Counted from the first letter of the stretch, positions 53,998 to 62,672 are shown. The stretch is DNA of 64,000 nt from Pedobacter planticolens (GCF_014172375.1 NZ_WNXD01000002.1:806001-870000), one strand, 5' to 3'. Notes: generated by a model from the sequence alone, not told the origin. Numbers and translations: made by a program.

Positions 53998-54014
53998 CTT
54001 AATAGCTTAAAATC

Positions 54015-54362
54015 ATGGATTTAGTAAAATTTGTAGAAGAGCAAGTAATTGCAAAAAATGAGTTTCCTTCTTTCAAATCAGGAGATACAGTGAGTGTTCA
54101 CTATAAAATTCGCGAAGGTAATAAAGAACGTATTCAAATTTATCAAGGTGTTGTTATTCAACGTAACAGTGCTGGTGCAAACGAAACGTTTACTGTTCGT
54201 AAAATGAGTAATGGTGTTGGAGTAGAGCGTATCTTCCCAATTAATTCTCCAAATATTGATAAAGTAGAAGTTAACAGTCACGGTAAAGTGCGTAGAGCTA
54301 AATTGTTCTATTTACGTGAATTAACTGGTAAAGCTGCTCGTATCAAGTCTTTAAGAAAATAA
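54015..54362 (+). CDS. rplS: 50S ribosomal protein bL19
   Basis: A 115-residue protein of normal length. Conserved stretches are [20 protein letters not shown] (about 20-39), [32 protein letters not shown] and [19 protein letters not shown]. bL19 lies at the 30S-50S interface near the bridge to 16S helix 14. It closes the rpsP-rimM-trmD-rplS group and has its own promoter, leader hairpin and terminator, so it is probably an independent unit. Confidence 0.97.
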   Translation: MDLVKFVEEQVIAKNEFPSFKSGDTVSVHYKIREGNKERIQIYQGVVIQRNSAGANETFTVRKMSNGVGVERIFPINSPNIDKVEVNSHGKVRRAKLFYLRELTGKAARIKSLRK

Positions 54363-54382
54363 TATTCTTTAATAAGATATAT

Positions 54383-54415
54383 AACCTTCACGATTAGTTT
54401 CGTGGAGGTTTTTTT
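54383..54415 (+). terminator. Rho-independent terminator after rplS
   Basis: AACCTTCACGA and TCGTGGAGGTT form an 11-bp stem (one wobble or mismatch) with a 6-nt loop and a seven-T tail. Confidence 0.88.
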
Positions 54416-54420
54416 GTTTA

Positions 54421-54428
54421 TATCTTTG
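54421..54428 (+). promoter_or_regulatory. -7 element of the glutamate-type dehydrogenase gene
   Basis: TATCTTTG is an exact consensus match, placed directly after the rplS terminator and 20 nt before the ATG at 54449. Confidence 0.65.
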
Positions 54429-54448
54429 CCGCACCAAATAGAATTGAA

Positions 54449-55684
54449 ATGAACGAAATGAAACAACTTTTAAAAAAGTACGAAGAGAAACAGCCAGAAA
54501 TTGTTTTTGAATGGAAAGATAAGGAATCTGAAGCTGAAGGCTGGGTAGTGATCAATTCGTTACGAGGTGGTGCCGCTGGTGGTGGTACACGCATGCGCAA
54601 AGGCTTAGATAAACGTGAGGTAGAATCGTTAGCTAAAACAATGGAAGTTAAATTTACTGTTTCTGGTCCGCCAATTGGAGGTGCAAAATCTGGTATTAAT
54701 TTCGATCCTGCTGATCCACGTAAAAAAGAAGTTTTAGAACGTTGGTATAAGGCGGTTATGCCGTTATTAAAAAGCTATTACGGTACTGGCGGAGATTTGA
54801 ATATAGACGAAATACATGAAGTTATTCCAATTACAGAAAGCTACGGCTTGTGGCACCCGCAAGAAGGTGTAATTAGCGGTCACTATCAAGCTAGAGAAAA
54901 CGAACGTATTCATCAAATTGGTCAGCTACGGTATGGTGTTTCGAAAGTATTAGAAGATTTAGATTACACGCCAGATATCAAAAGAAAATATAAAGTAGCC
55001 GATATGATTACTGGTTACGGCGTATCAGAATCGATTAGACACTATTATAACATTTGGGGCGGAGAATTAGCAGGTAAAAAAGCAATTATACAAGGTTGGG
55101 GTAATGTTGCTGCTGCGGCAGGATATTATTTAGCTCAACATGGCGTTAAAATTGTAGGAATTATTGATCGAGTTGGTGGGTTAATTAAACCAGAGGGATT
55201 TACCGAACAAGAAGTGAAAACATTGTTTAATACTAGAGCAAATAATACCTTAGTTGCTGATAATTTAATTCCTTTTGCAGAAGCGAGTGAAAAAATTTGG
55301 AATGTAGGTGCTGAAATTTTTGTGCCAGCCGCATCTTCAAGATTGGTTCAGCAAGAAGAAGTGGATAAAATGATTAAAAGCGGCTTGGAAGTAATTGCTT
55401 GTGGCGCTAATGTACCTTTTGCAGATAAAGAGATATTTTTTGGAAGCATTATGGAGCACGCAGATAATCATGTAGCGGTAATTCCAGATTTTATTGCAAA
55501 TTGTGGTATGGCTAGAGTTTTCGCCTATTTAATGCAACGTAATGTTGAAATGAGCGACGATGCTATTTTTTCTGATGCATCAACCGTAATTGGCAATGCT
55601 TTGCAAGCGGTTTATACGAAAGCTAACAAAAGAACAAATTTATCAAGTACAGCATTTGAAATTGCATTGAAACAATTGGTATAA
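54449..55684 (+). CDS. Glu/Leu/Phe/Val dehydrogenase
   Basis: A 411-residue amino-acid dehydrogenase. The dimerisation domain has RGGAAGGGTRMRKGLDKREV, then FTVSGPPIGGAKSGINFDP with the substrate-site lysine, and YYGTGGDLNIDE. The Rossmann domain (about 180-360) has IQGWGNVAAAAGYYLAQHG. The C-terminal segment includes FIANCGMARVFAY. The enzyme deaminates an amino acid to a 2-oxoacid with NAD(P). It is shorter than the common 450-residue hexameric glutamate dehydrogenases and its substrate cannot be set from sequence, so no gene symbol is given. It has its own promoter. Confidence 0.88.
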   Translation: MNEMKQLLKKYEEKQPEIVFEWKDKESEAEGWVVINSLRGGAAGGGTRMRKGLDKREVESLAKTMEVKFTVSGPPIGGAKSGINFDPADPRKKEVLERWYKAVMPLLKSYYGTGGDLNIDEIHEVIPITESYGLWHPQEGVISGHYQARENERIHQIGQLRYGVSKVLEDLDYTPDIKRKYKVADMITGYGVSESIRHYYNIWGGELAGKKAIIQGWGNVAAAAGYYLAQHGVKIVGIIDRVGGLIKPEGFTEQEVKTLFNTRANNTLVADNLIPFAEASEKIWNVGAEIFVPAASSRLVQQEEVDKMIKSGLEVIACGANVPFADKEIFFGSIMEHADNHVAVIPDFIANCGMARVFAYLMQRNVEMSDDAIFSDASTVIGNALQAVYTKANKRTNLSSTAFEIALKQLV

Positions 55685-55692
55685 CCCGACAG

Positions 55693-55714
55693 GATTAAAA
55701 TAATTATTTTAATC
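55693..55714. repeat. Perfect 22-bp palindrome
   Basis: Arms GATTAAAATAA and TTATTTTAATC meet with no loop. It lies 8 nt after the dehydrogenase stop. It could be a weak terminator or a protein-binding site. Confidence 0.65.
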
Positions 55715-55761
55715 ATCAAGGGCTCCATCTAACAATTAAAAACAATAAAATAAATAGATGA

Positions 55762-56880
55762 ATGGATAATCAATTTTTTGAACAGGTATTTTGGGGCAAC
55801 ACCATACAGGCATACTGCATGTTTGGCGGTATACTTTTGCTCGGGCTATTATTTAAACGAATTGTTTCCCGATTTTTAAGTCAACTCTTATTTAAACTGT
55901 TCAAAAAATTTGCTGATGAAGTAAAAATAGATACATTCATCGCTCTGCTTTTAAAACCATTTGAATTTTTCATCACCTTAACCTCTTTATATTTAGCGAT
56001 AAATCAATTAAAGTACCCGCTTGAAGTAGAGGTTTTCCATTACCATAAACTGATTGATAAAGTAAAAGTAGTACAAGCCTTTACGCTGGGTGAGCTTTTA
56101 GATAAAATATTTTTATTCCTAATTATCCTGTCATTCTTCTGGATAATTCTGCGAATCATCGATTTTGTGGCACATGTATTTATGTACAAAGCCATAAAAT
56201 CTGATAACAAAGCAGATGATCAATTGGTGCCATTTTTAAAAGAGCTTTTTAAATTCGTCATCTATTTTATTGGCTTCTTCGTGTTGTTAGGCTATGTATT
56301 TGAAGTAAATGCATTGAGCTTAATTACAGGCTTGGGTATTGGCGGTATCGCGATAGCATTAGCAGCAAAGGAAACATTAGAAAACTTAATCGCTTCATTT
56401 ACCATTTTTATTGATAAGCCTTTTACGGTAGGTGATTTGGTAAAAGTTGATGGAGTTGAAGGAACGATTGAAAAAGTTGGATTTAGAAGCACGGTTTTAC
56501 GTAGTACGGATAAAACAACACTAATTATTCCCAATAGGGCAATGATAGATGGTGTTTTAGAAAACATGACTCGAAGAAATTTCCGCAGAGTTAAATTTAA
56601 TATTGGCATCATTTACGAAACCGAGGCGGATATGATAAAAAAGATTATCGAAGAGATTAATCAGTTTTTAGCGCAAAACCCTGATACTACTGATGGCGTA
56701 GCAACTTTTGATAGCTTCGCAGATTCGGCTTTAAATCTTCAAGTTTTATATCTGGTAGAAAACCCAGAGTTTAATACTTATCTTAAGATTAAAGAAGAAG
56801 TCAACTTTAAAATTATCGAGCTAGTTCACAAATACAACTCTGATTTCGCTTACCCAACACAAAGAACGGTTTCAAAATAA
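55762..56880 (+). CDS. Mechanosensitive ion channel, MscS family
   Basis: A 372-residue membrane channel. Helices are near residues 14-32, 58-76, 110-135 and 150-172, and the pore helix plus signature is INALSLITGLGIGGIAIALA-like (here VNALSLITGLGIGGIAIALA, about 174-193). AAKETLENLIASF and FTVGDLVKVDGVEGTIEKVGF, the start of the beta domain, follow. It opens on membrane tension and releases solutes during osmotic downshock. ATG 55762 is used; an ATG 4 nt earlier is out of frame. It is flanked by palindromes on both sides and seems monocistronic. Confidence 0.93.
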   Translation: MDNQFFEQVFWGNTIQAYCMFGGILLLGLLFKRIVSRFLSQLLFKLFKKFADEVKIDTFIALLLKPFEFFITLTSLYLAINQLKYPLEVEVFHYHKLIDKVKVVQAFTLGELLDKIFLFLIILSFFWIILRIIDFVAHVFMYKAIKSDNKADDQLVPFLKELFKFVIYFIGFFVLLGYVFEVNALSLITGLGIGGIAIALAAKETLENLIASFTIFIDKPFTVGDLVKVDGVEGTIEKVGFRSTVLRSTDKTTLIIPNRAMIDGVLENMTRRNFRRVKFNIGIIYETEADMIKKIIEEINQFLAQNPDTTDGVATFDSFADSALNLQVLYLVENPEFNTYLKIKEEVNFKIIELVHKYNSDFAYPTQRTVSK

Positions 56881-56897
56881 AGAGTTTTTTGCTTTTT

Positions 56898-56951
56898 AAC
56901 ATTAAGAAGTTAAGGAAAATTAAGTGTTTCGTTTCTTAATTCCTTAATGTT
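56898..56951. repeat. Imperfect inverted repeat between mscS-like and psd genes (copy 2)
   Basis: AACATTAAG (56898-56906) pairs with CTTAATGTT (56943-56951), with inner TTAAGGAA / TTCCTTAA-like pairing. The left arm resembles 53041-53062. It likely also terminates the two convergent genes. Confidence 0.6.
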
Positions 56952-56976
56952 TAAGTTCAAATTAATGATAAGCAGA

Positions 56977-57636
56977 TTAGCTCAGCTCTGCTAAAACGGT
57001 AATTCCCCCTTTAACAACTTCGTCTAATTGTAAGTTTACTTTAGTCCCGATAGGTAAGAAAATATCTACTCTTGAACCAAATTTAATAAACCCAAATTGC
57101 TCAGTTTGTACAACTTGATCACCTTCTTTAATATACCAAACAATTCTGCGAGCTAAAGCACCTGCAATTTGTCTAAATAATACTGGAGTACCATTTTTAT
57201 GTTCAACGACAGTGGTTGTGCGTTCGTTTTCTGTACTAGATTTTGGATTCCAAGCGGCTAAATATTTGCCAGGATGATATTTAAAAAATTTAACAACACC
57301 AGAAATAGGATTTCTGTTAATGTGTACATTAATTGGCGACATAAAAATAGAAACTTGTAAGCGTTTATCTTTAAAATATTCGCCTTCTTCAGTCTCTTCA
57401 ATTACGACAACTTTACCATCTGCGGGGCAAATCACCAAGTTTTCTCCCGAAGTAAAAGTTCTAGTCGGGTTTCTAAAAAATTGTAAAACGATAACAAAAA
57501 GAGCAAAAGATAAGATGTAAACAAACCAGCGTAACCAAGCTAAATCTGCAAATTTATAATCTACAAAAGCATTAAGCACCATGATAAATAAAACGGTAAG
57601 CGCAATGGTGGTGTAACCTTCTTTATGTATAGTCAT
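56977..57636 (-). CDS. psd: Phosphatidylserine decarboxylase (Asd/Psd family)
   Basis: A 219-residue short-form decarboxylase that makes phosphatidylethanolamine. Two membrane helices near the N-terminus (about 11-23 and 34-52) anchor it. FMSPINVHINRNPISGVV carries the family His region, and GFIKFGSRVDIFLPIG holds the Gly-Ser self-cleavage pair (about residues 186-187) that forms the pyruvoyl cofactor. Length fits the archaeal-type/short bacterial group. It is third in a same-strand run with the GT51 gene and hpt; the gap to hpt is 90 nt. Confidence 0.93.
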   Translation of the reverse strand: MTIHKEGYTTIALTVLFIMVLNAFVDYKFADLAWLRWFVYILSFALFVIVLQFFRNPTRTFTSGENLVICPADGKVVVIEETEEGEYFKDKRLQVSIFMSPINVHINRNPISGVVKFFKYHPGKYLAAWNPKSSTENERTTTVVEHKNGTPVLFRQIAGALARRIVWYIKEGDQVVQTEQFGFIKFGSRVDIFLPIGTKVNLQLDEVVKGGITVLAELS

Positions 57637-57703
57637 TGTTTTTTATTTTTAGTGAGGCAAAAATCGGAAAAAAAACTGATAGATTGATGATTGCTAAACG
57701 TAA

Positions 57704-57726
57704 TTCGTCAATCTAAAATCGTCAAT
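57704..57726. repeat. AATCTAAAAT-type intergenic repeat (copy 1)
   Basis: A segment ending AATCTAAAATCGTCAATTT resembles 62645-62670. Both lie next to the 3-prime end of a minus-strand gene (hpt and def). Confidence 0.45.
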
Positions 57727-58263
57727 TTATATTGCTCTATAAATATCTTTTAAGTTTCGGCCCAAGCCATTATAATCTAAACCGTAACCAACTACAAATT
57801 CATTAGGGATTTCAAAACCCACATAAGTTAGTTCTTCAATGGGTTCTTTTAACGCTTTTGGTTTAAATAATAAGCTACAAACTGTTACCGATGCAGGTTT
57901 TTGTTCGTGTACTTTCTCTAGAATATATTTTAAGGTGAAACCCGTATCCACAATATCTTCTACCAAAACTACATCTCTATCCTTCAAGTTGGTTGGCAAT
58001 CCAAAAGTTTCTTTTATGCTGCCTGTACTTTCAGTGCCCTTGTAAGAAGCTACTTGAATAAAACCAACTTCACAAGCAATATCTATTTCTTTAAGTAAAT
58101 CGGCCATAAATAGGAAACTACCATTTAAAACACCAATAAAAACAGGGCATCTATTTTCATAATCAACATTCAACTGAATACCAATTAAGCGAATGCGCTT
58201 ATTAATCGTGTCGTTTTCCAACAAAATTTCAAAGTCTTTATCGTGTACCTGAATTTTATTCAT
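57727..58263 (-). CDS. hpt: Hypoxanthine phosphoribosyltransferase
   Basis: A 178-residue purine-salvage enzyme that joins hypoxanthine (or guanine) to PRPP. The PRPP-binding motif is VVLVEDIVDTGFTLKYIL (about 94-111). CPVFIGVLNGSFLFMADL and VGYGLDYNGLGRNLKDIY give the other active-site loops. Length is standard. It starts 11 nt after the stop of the GT51 gene on the same strand, so the two are probably cotranscribed. Confidence 0.94.
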   Translation of the reverse strand: MNKIQVHDKDFEILLENDTINKRIRLIGIQLNVDYENRCPVFIGVLNGSFLFMADLLKEIDIACEVGFIQVASYKGTESTGSIKETFGLPTNLKDRDVVLVEDIVDTGFTLKYILEKVHEQKPASVTVCSLLFKPKALKEPIEELTYVGFEIPNEFVVGYGLDYNGLGRNLKDIYRAI

Positions 58264-58274
58264 TTCTGTTTAAT

Positions 58275-60425
58275 TTACCCGCCATTTTCATTCTCTTTCC
58301 GCCTTTGTTCTCTTCTTTCTTGACGCAATTGTTTTTTGGTTTTTACGGTATCAACTTTAACTGGGGTTTTTATTAAAGTGTCTTTTTTTGGAGAACCAAA
58401 TAAACGATCAAAAAGGTTTTTAGATTTATCTTGCATTCCGCCCGGAGGCATCATATCATCCTCTTCACCTTCAATTTTGTTGGTGTCTATCACTACCGAA
58501 TCTGGCAATAAATATTGCCTCAATCCTTCGCGTAAACGCACATTATAAAATCCATAGCCACTGGTGTCGGCAGGTGTTAAACCTCGTCTGGCCATGGTGT
58601 TTCCAATAAAATTGAAATACGGCAATAAATATCCTTTTAGGCTACCATCACTCATAAATTTATACAGCGCTACTTTAGGTTTAGGAACAATATTAGCTAA
58701 GAAAATACCTTCTCCAGTAGTTAATTCGGCAGGTGTTTTACCAAAATAATGACGAGCGGCTTCACCAATTCCGTATACATTTTGTCCCATTTCTATAATG
58801 TTGAAATAGACTTCTAGCATGCGTTGTTTGCTAATTAATTTGTTGTTTTCAATTAACCATACAATTAATATTTCTTCCGCTTTGCGAGCTAAAGTTTTTT
58901 GTCGACTTAAGAAAACATTTTTAACCAATTGCATAGAAATGGTACTTCCGCCACGTTTAAAACGCTTTTCTTTAAAATTTACAGCGATAGATTTTCGAAT
59001 GGATTCTTCTACAAAACCTTTGTGTCTAAAGAAAGATGGGTCTTCTGAAGTCAACAAAGCATTTTTAAAGTTCGAGGAAATATCATCTAAACGCGTAAAA
59101 TTAGGATTAGATGGTCCAATGGTAATATTTCGCATTGGTTTGCCATATTCGTAAGGTGTGTAAACGAAAGTAGAGTTGATTTTTTGCAAATCTGTTTTGC
59201 CCCATTTTACAATTTTAAAATCTGTCGGAGTTAAAGTAGAATTGAATTTTACACTATCAGGAATCGAGGAATCTAAATAAAAATTAAGGTTATATTTCAG
59301 CTTGCCTTTTACCTGTATGCCCTCCAACGATTCGAATAATCCTAATGGAAAAGAATCGAAAATAGCTTGCGCATCTTGCTCTTCTGCATTTAGTTTCATC
59401 TCATAAATTTTGTTAGGAGACAACGTATATTTCAAGTATGGATGAATTGAAGCATTTTTTAAGAAAACCGTTGATGTACTATCCAAACAGATGTAATTTT
59501 CGCCAATTAGCATATCCGCATCAACTTTTGCATCGGGAACAATAACATCTGCCGACGAAATCCTTTTCTGATTAATCAACAAATTTTTAATCGACCAAGA
59601 ACCAGAAATTTTATAATCATCGCCACTATAATCTGCATCTTTCATTTCGGTTGTTACGGTATCAAAGCTTACTTTTGTATGTAGTTTTCGCTCTAAATAA
59701 GGCAATTCTACTTTCTTTCCATCAGCAAAAAGCATTAAATTTAATTTTTTGCTGCTAGGGCGAAGTTTGCCGTTTACATGCCAAGTTGCTGCGGTATCAT
59801 TCACCAAAATGTTAGATTTCAATTCGCCATTATCAATAGTTGCGCTAGTGGTTAAAAACTTAACAGATGCCGTATCGTTATCATTCAGTTGCATCAAAAA
59901 GTTCTTAACTTCCATATCATCAGGAATTTTATAAAAAACTTCATTCAGTAAATTGCTAGCTAAATCGCTCAATGCAACTTTATTTGTTGTAGTTGTGCTA
60001 TCTTTCTTTTTTCTTTTCAGGATGAAATCCAAATTGGTTAAAGAATCTCTTAAAACGATATTCAGTTTTCCTTGGTTAAGGTTAATTTCTGATAATTTCA
60101 CATTACCAAACAGCAATGGAAATATTTTCACCCCAATGGTGATATCATTAATTGTTGATAACGTATCGCGATCTTTTGGCACTACCGAAATGTTTTTCAT
60201 GTTTACAGAACTTAGTCCAGTAAAACCAGCAGAGCCGATTTTAATTTCCAAGCCATAATCTTTATCCGCCTTTGCGATAGCTTTTGCCATCATTTTTTTT
60301 AGCAAAGCCTCACGTTTGTTATAAGCAATTGCTCCAAGCGAAATAAAAACGAGTAAAAAAACGCCTAAAACCCAGGCACCAATCTTTAAATATTTTTTAG
60401 GGATTTTAATTTTTGGTAGATGCAT
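58275..60425 (-). CDS. AsmA-like domain fused to GT51 peptidoglycan glycosyltransferase
   Basis: A 716-residue membrane protein. One N-terminal helix (about 14-34) is followed by a long beta-rich region (about 45-430) with an AsmA-like start (KADKDYGLEIKIGSAGF) and periplasmic spacing. A GT51 transglycosylase domain (about 445-620) then follows: motif I SEDPSFFRHKG (about 457-467), GGSTISMQLVKN (about 490-501), RKAEEILIVWLIE, and LEVYFNIIEMG. There is no transpeptidase domain, so it is a glycosyltransferase without crosslinking activity. The C-terminal tail is Lys/Arg/Glu-rich. It polymerises lipid II into glycan strands (family knowledge). First of a run with hpt and psd. Confidence 0.85.
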   Translation of the reverse strand: MHLPKIKIPKKYLKIGAWVLGVFLLVFISLGAIAYNKREALLKKMMAKAIAKADKDYGLEIKIGSAGFTGLSSVNMKNISVVPKDRDTLSTINDITIGVKIFPLLFGNVKLSEINLNQGKLNIVLRDSLTNLDFILKRKKKDSTTTTNKVALSDLASNLLNEVFYKIPDDMEVKNFLMQLNDNDTASVKFLTTSATIDNGELKSNILVNDTAATWHVNGKLRPSSKKLNLMLFADGKKVELPYLERKLHTKVSFDTVTTEMKDADYSGDDYKISGSWSIKNLLINQKRISSADVIVPDAKVDADMLIGENYICLDSTSTVFLKNASIHPYLKYTLSPNKIYEMKLNAEEQDAQAIFDSFPLGLFESLEGIQVKGKLKYNLNFYLDSSIPDSVKFNSTLTPTDFKIVKWGKTDLQKINSTFVYTPYEYGKPMRNITIGPSNPNFTRLDDISSNFKNALLTSEDPSFFRHKGFVEESIRKSIAVNFKEKRFKRGGSTISMQLVKNVFLSRQKTLARKAEEILIVWLIENNKLISKQRMLEVYFNIIEMGQNVYGIGEAARHYFGKTPAELTTGEGIFLANIVPKPKVALYKFMSDGSLKGYLLPYFNFIGNTMARRGLTPADTSGYGFYNVRLREGLRQYLLPDSVVIDTNKIEGEEDDMMPPGGMQDKSKNLFDRLFGSPKKDTLIKTPVKVDTVKTKKQLRQERREQRRKENENGG

Positions 60426-60533
60426 AAACTAAAGTAGAAATTATTGTTAAACAAACGCTTAGCGCAAATGTTTATTTCGTGTTAAAATTACAACAAAAAG
60501 GGCGATAGAAAATTTTTTATGCCTATGTTTTGT

Positions 60534-60541
60534 TAATTTTG
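60534..60541 (+). promoter_or_regulatory. -7 element placed for a leaderless mrp mRNA
   Basis: TAATTTTG is an exact consensus match exactly 4 nt before the ATG at 60546. Confidence 0.6.
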
Positions 60542-60545
60542 AGGA

Positions 60546-61622
60546 ATGATAATTACCGAGGAACAGGTTTTAGCCGCTTTACGTAATGTAGAAGATCCAG
60601 ATTTGAAGAAAGATTTGGTGACACTACACATGATTAAGGATGTTAAAATTGAAGATAAAACGATTGGATTTACGTTAGAGTTAACTACGCCGGCATGCCC
60701 GATGAAAGACATGTTGAAGAATGCCTGTACAAATGCAATTAAACATTTTGTAGCGGCAGATGCGATAATCAACATTAATATCACATCAAAAGTTACCAAG
60801 CCGTTAGATACTACGCAGCTAAAAGCGATTAAGAATATTATTTTAGTTTCATCTGGTAAAGGTGGGGTTGGGAAGTCGACTGTTGCGAGCAATTTGGCAG
60901 TAACTCTAGCTGCAGATGGTGCAAAAGTTGGGCTAATAGACGCAGATATTTATGGGCCATCTGTACCCATTATGTTTGGTTTAGTTGGTGCAAAACCGAG
61001 CGCTAGAGAAACAGAAGATGGAAAAACCTTGATTTTACCAATTGAGAAATATGGCATTAAATTACTTTCATTAGGGTTTTTTGCAGATCCAGATCAACCT
61101 GTGCCTTGGCGTGGACCAATGGCTTCAAACGCTATCAAACAGTTGTTTAACGATGCGGACTGGGGAGAATTGGATTATTTAATTGTAGATCTTCCGCCGG
61201 GAACTGGAGATATTCACATTACCATTTCTCAAAGTTTTCCAATTGCTGGAGCTGTAATTGTAACTACTCCGCAACAAGTGGCATTGGCCGATACAAGAAA
61301 AGGATTAGCCATGTTTAAAATGCCAGGAATTAATATCCCAGTTTTGGGCGTAATAGAAAACATGTCGTATTTTACACCAGCAGAATTGCCAGATAACAAA
61401 TATTATATTTTTGGTAAGGACGGAGGAAAAGAGCTAGCAGAACAATATAAAGTGCCTTTTTTGGGAGAAATTCCTTTGGTGCAAAGTATTACTGCTGCTG
61501 GAGATAATGGGCAACCTGTTTCAATGGATAAAGAAAATCCGTTAGCTGCAGCATTTGGAGAAATTGCTGGTAAAATGGCGCAACAGATTTCTATAAATAA
61601 CATTCAGACAGCAAATTGCTAA
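60546..61622 (+). CDS. mrp: Mrp/NBP35-type Fe-S carrier ATPase (ApbC)
   Basis: A 358-residue P-loop protein. An N-terminal MIP18/DUF59 domain (about 1-85; LRNVEDPDLKKDLVTL) is followed by the deviant Walker A VSSGKGGVGKSTVASNLAV (about 102-120), DADIYGPSVPIMFG, and DLPPGTGDIHITISQ. The C-terminal region has a VIENMSYF stretch. This family carries and transfers Fe-S clusters. The adjacent nifU gene, 34 nt downstream, supports a joint Fe-S role. The mature C-terminus ends in Cys, and the usual CxxC after ENMSYF is missing here (FTPAELPDNKYYIFG), as in many relatives. Confidence 0.92.
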   Translation: MIITEEQVLAALRNVEDPDLKKDLVTLHMIKDVKIEDKTIGFTLELTTPACPMKDMLKNACTNAIKHFVAADAIININITSKVTKPLDTTQLKAIKNIILVSSGKGGVGKSTVASNLAVTLAADGAKVGLIDADIYGPSVPIMFGLVGAKPSARETEDGKTLILPIEKYGIKLLSLGFFADPDQPVPWRGPMASNAIKQLFNDADWGELDYLIVDLPPGTGDIHITISQSFPIAGAVIVTTPQQVALADTRKGLAMFKMPGINIPVLGVIENMSYFTPAELPDNKYYIFGKDGGKELAEQYKVPFLGEIPLVQSITAAGDNGQPVSMDKENPLAAAFGEIAGKMAQQISINNIQTANC

Positions 61623-61656
61623 AAATTTACTATTTTTATACTTTAAAAAATATAAG

Positions 61657-61902
61657 ATGAGTTTAACAGAACAAGTGGAGCAAGCATTAGAAACTATCAG
61701 GCCTTATTTAATAGCTGATGGAGGAAATGTTGCCATTGAAGAGATAACGCCAGAGCATGTTGTTAAATTGAGATTATTGGGTAATTGCGGTTCTTGCAAA
61801 ATGAGTTTCATGACCATGAAAGCAGGAATTGAGCAAGCTATTATGAAAGCAGTACCTGAAATTACAGGTGTTGTTGCCGTAGATTTAGCTGAGCAAGATT
61901 AG
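61657..61902 (+). CDS. NifU-like C-terminal domain protein
   Basis: An 81-residue Fe-S scaffold/carrier made only of the NifU C-terminal domain. The family signature LLGNCGSCKMSFMTMKAGIE has the CxxC at about residues 47-50, preceded by RPYLIADGGNVAIEEI. It assembles or passes [4Fe-4S] clusters. It follows mrp by 34 nt on the same strand, so the two Fe-S proteins are likely cotranscribed. No sufABCDSE genes are in the window. Confidence 0.92.
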   Translation: MSLTEQVEQALETIRPYLIADGGNVAIEEITPEHVVKLRLLGNCGSCKMSFMTMKAGIEQAIMKAVPEITGVVAVDLAEQD

Positions 61903-61942
61903 ATTTTAACACAATTTAACTAGTCAATTAAGCATTTACATC

Positions 61943-61950
61943 TATTTTTG
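61943..61950 (+). promoter_or_regulatory. -7 element placed for a leaderless mRNA of the next gene
   Basis: TATTTTTG is an exact consensus match exactly 4 nt before the ATG at 61955. Confidence 0.6.
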
Positions 61951-61954
61951 TGAA

Positions 61955-62596
61955 ATGAAATATAGCTTAACCATCATATTGCTATTGTTTGTTGCCACGG
62001 TTTTTGCGCAAAGCGATGCCAAAAGCAATAAATTGGTGCAGCTTTCGGGAATTATTACCGATGTTGACAGCAATGTGGTTGTGCCGTATGTAACTATAAC
62101 CAATCTATCGGTTAAAGAGCAAAAATATGCGGCTAATTACCAAGGTTATTATTCTTTTATTGCCCACCCGGGCGATACAGTAGTGTTTTCGGCGGTTGGC
62201 TTTACAAGCAAAACATTGATATTACCAACCGAAATTGCAGAACATAAATATACTGCAATGATTAAATTAAAATCTGAGGTTGTTTATTTGCGAGCAGTTA
62301 GAGTTAATCCTTGGGCCACGGTTGAAGAATTTAACAAAGACTTTCTATCTATGAAAGTAGCGGATGACGATATGGCTATTGCGAAAAGAAATGTATCGCC
62401 AAAAGCATTAAGAGGAATGATTGCTACTTTGCCTAGAGATGGACAGGAAATTAGCAACGGGAATTACCGTTATAATTTCGATAGAATGATGAACGTAAAT
62501 ATGCGTCAAACAAATCCGTTACTGAATCCTTTTGCTTGGGGCAAATTAATGCAGACTATCTTTAGTGGAGATAAATTGCGTAGCGAAGATCAATAG
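61955..62596 (+). CDS. Carboxypeptidase-like regulatory domain protein, secreted
   Basis: A 213-residue exported protein. The signal peptide ends ATVFAQ near residue 19. The segment VQLSGIITDVDSNVVVPYVT, then GYYSFIAHPGDTVVFSAVGF, is a CarboxypepD_reg-like / CNA-B-like beta sandwich (about 27-110), as in the N-termini of TonB-dependent SusC proteins. The C-terminal part (about 115-213) is specific to this gene and has no motif I recognise (RNVSPKALRGMIATLPRDGQ). Its role is unknown. It probably has its own promoter and faces def tail to tail. Confidence 0.8.
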   Translation: MKYSLTIILLLFVATVFAQSDAKSNKLVQLSGIITDVDSNVVVPYVTITNLSVKEQKYAANYQGYYSFIAHPGDTVVFSAVGFTSKTLILPTEIAEHKYTAMIKLKSEVVYLRAVRVNPWATVEEFNKDFLSMKVADDDMAIAKRNVSPKALRGMIATLPRDGQEISNGNYRYNFDRMMNVNMRQTNPLLNPFAWGKLMQTIFSGDKLRSEDQ

Positions 62597-62644
62597 ATTT
62601 TAGATTTTAAATTGATGAGTTACGATTGATCTTGATTGACGTAA

Positions 62645-62670
62645 ATCGTAAATCTAAAATTGTCAATTCA
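62645..62670. repeat. AATCTAAAAT-type intergenic repeat (copy 2)
   Basis: A segment containing AAATCTAAAATTGTCAATT resembles 57704-57726. The upstream TTTTAGATTTTAAATTGA is a partial inverted copy, so it can form a hairpin between two convergent genes. Confidence 0.45.
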
Positions 62671-62672
62671 AA

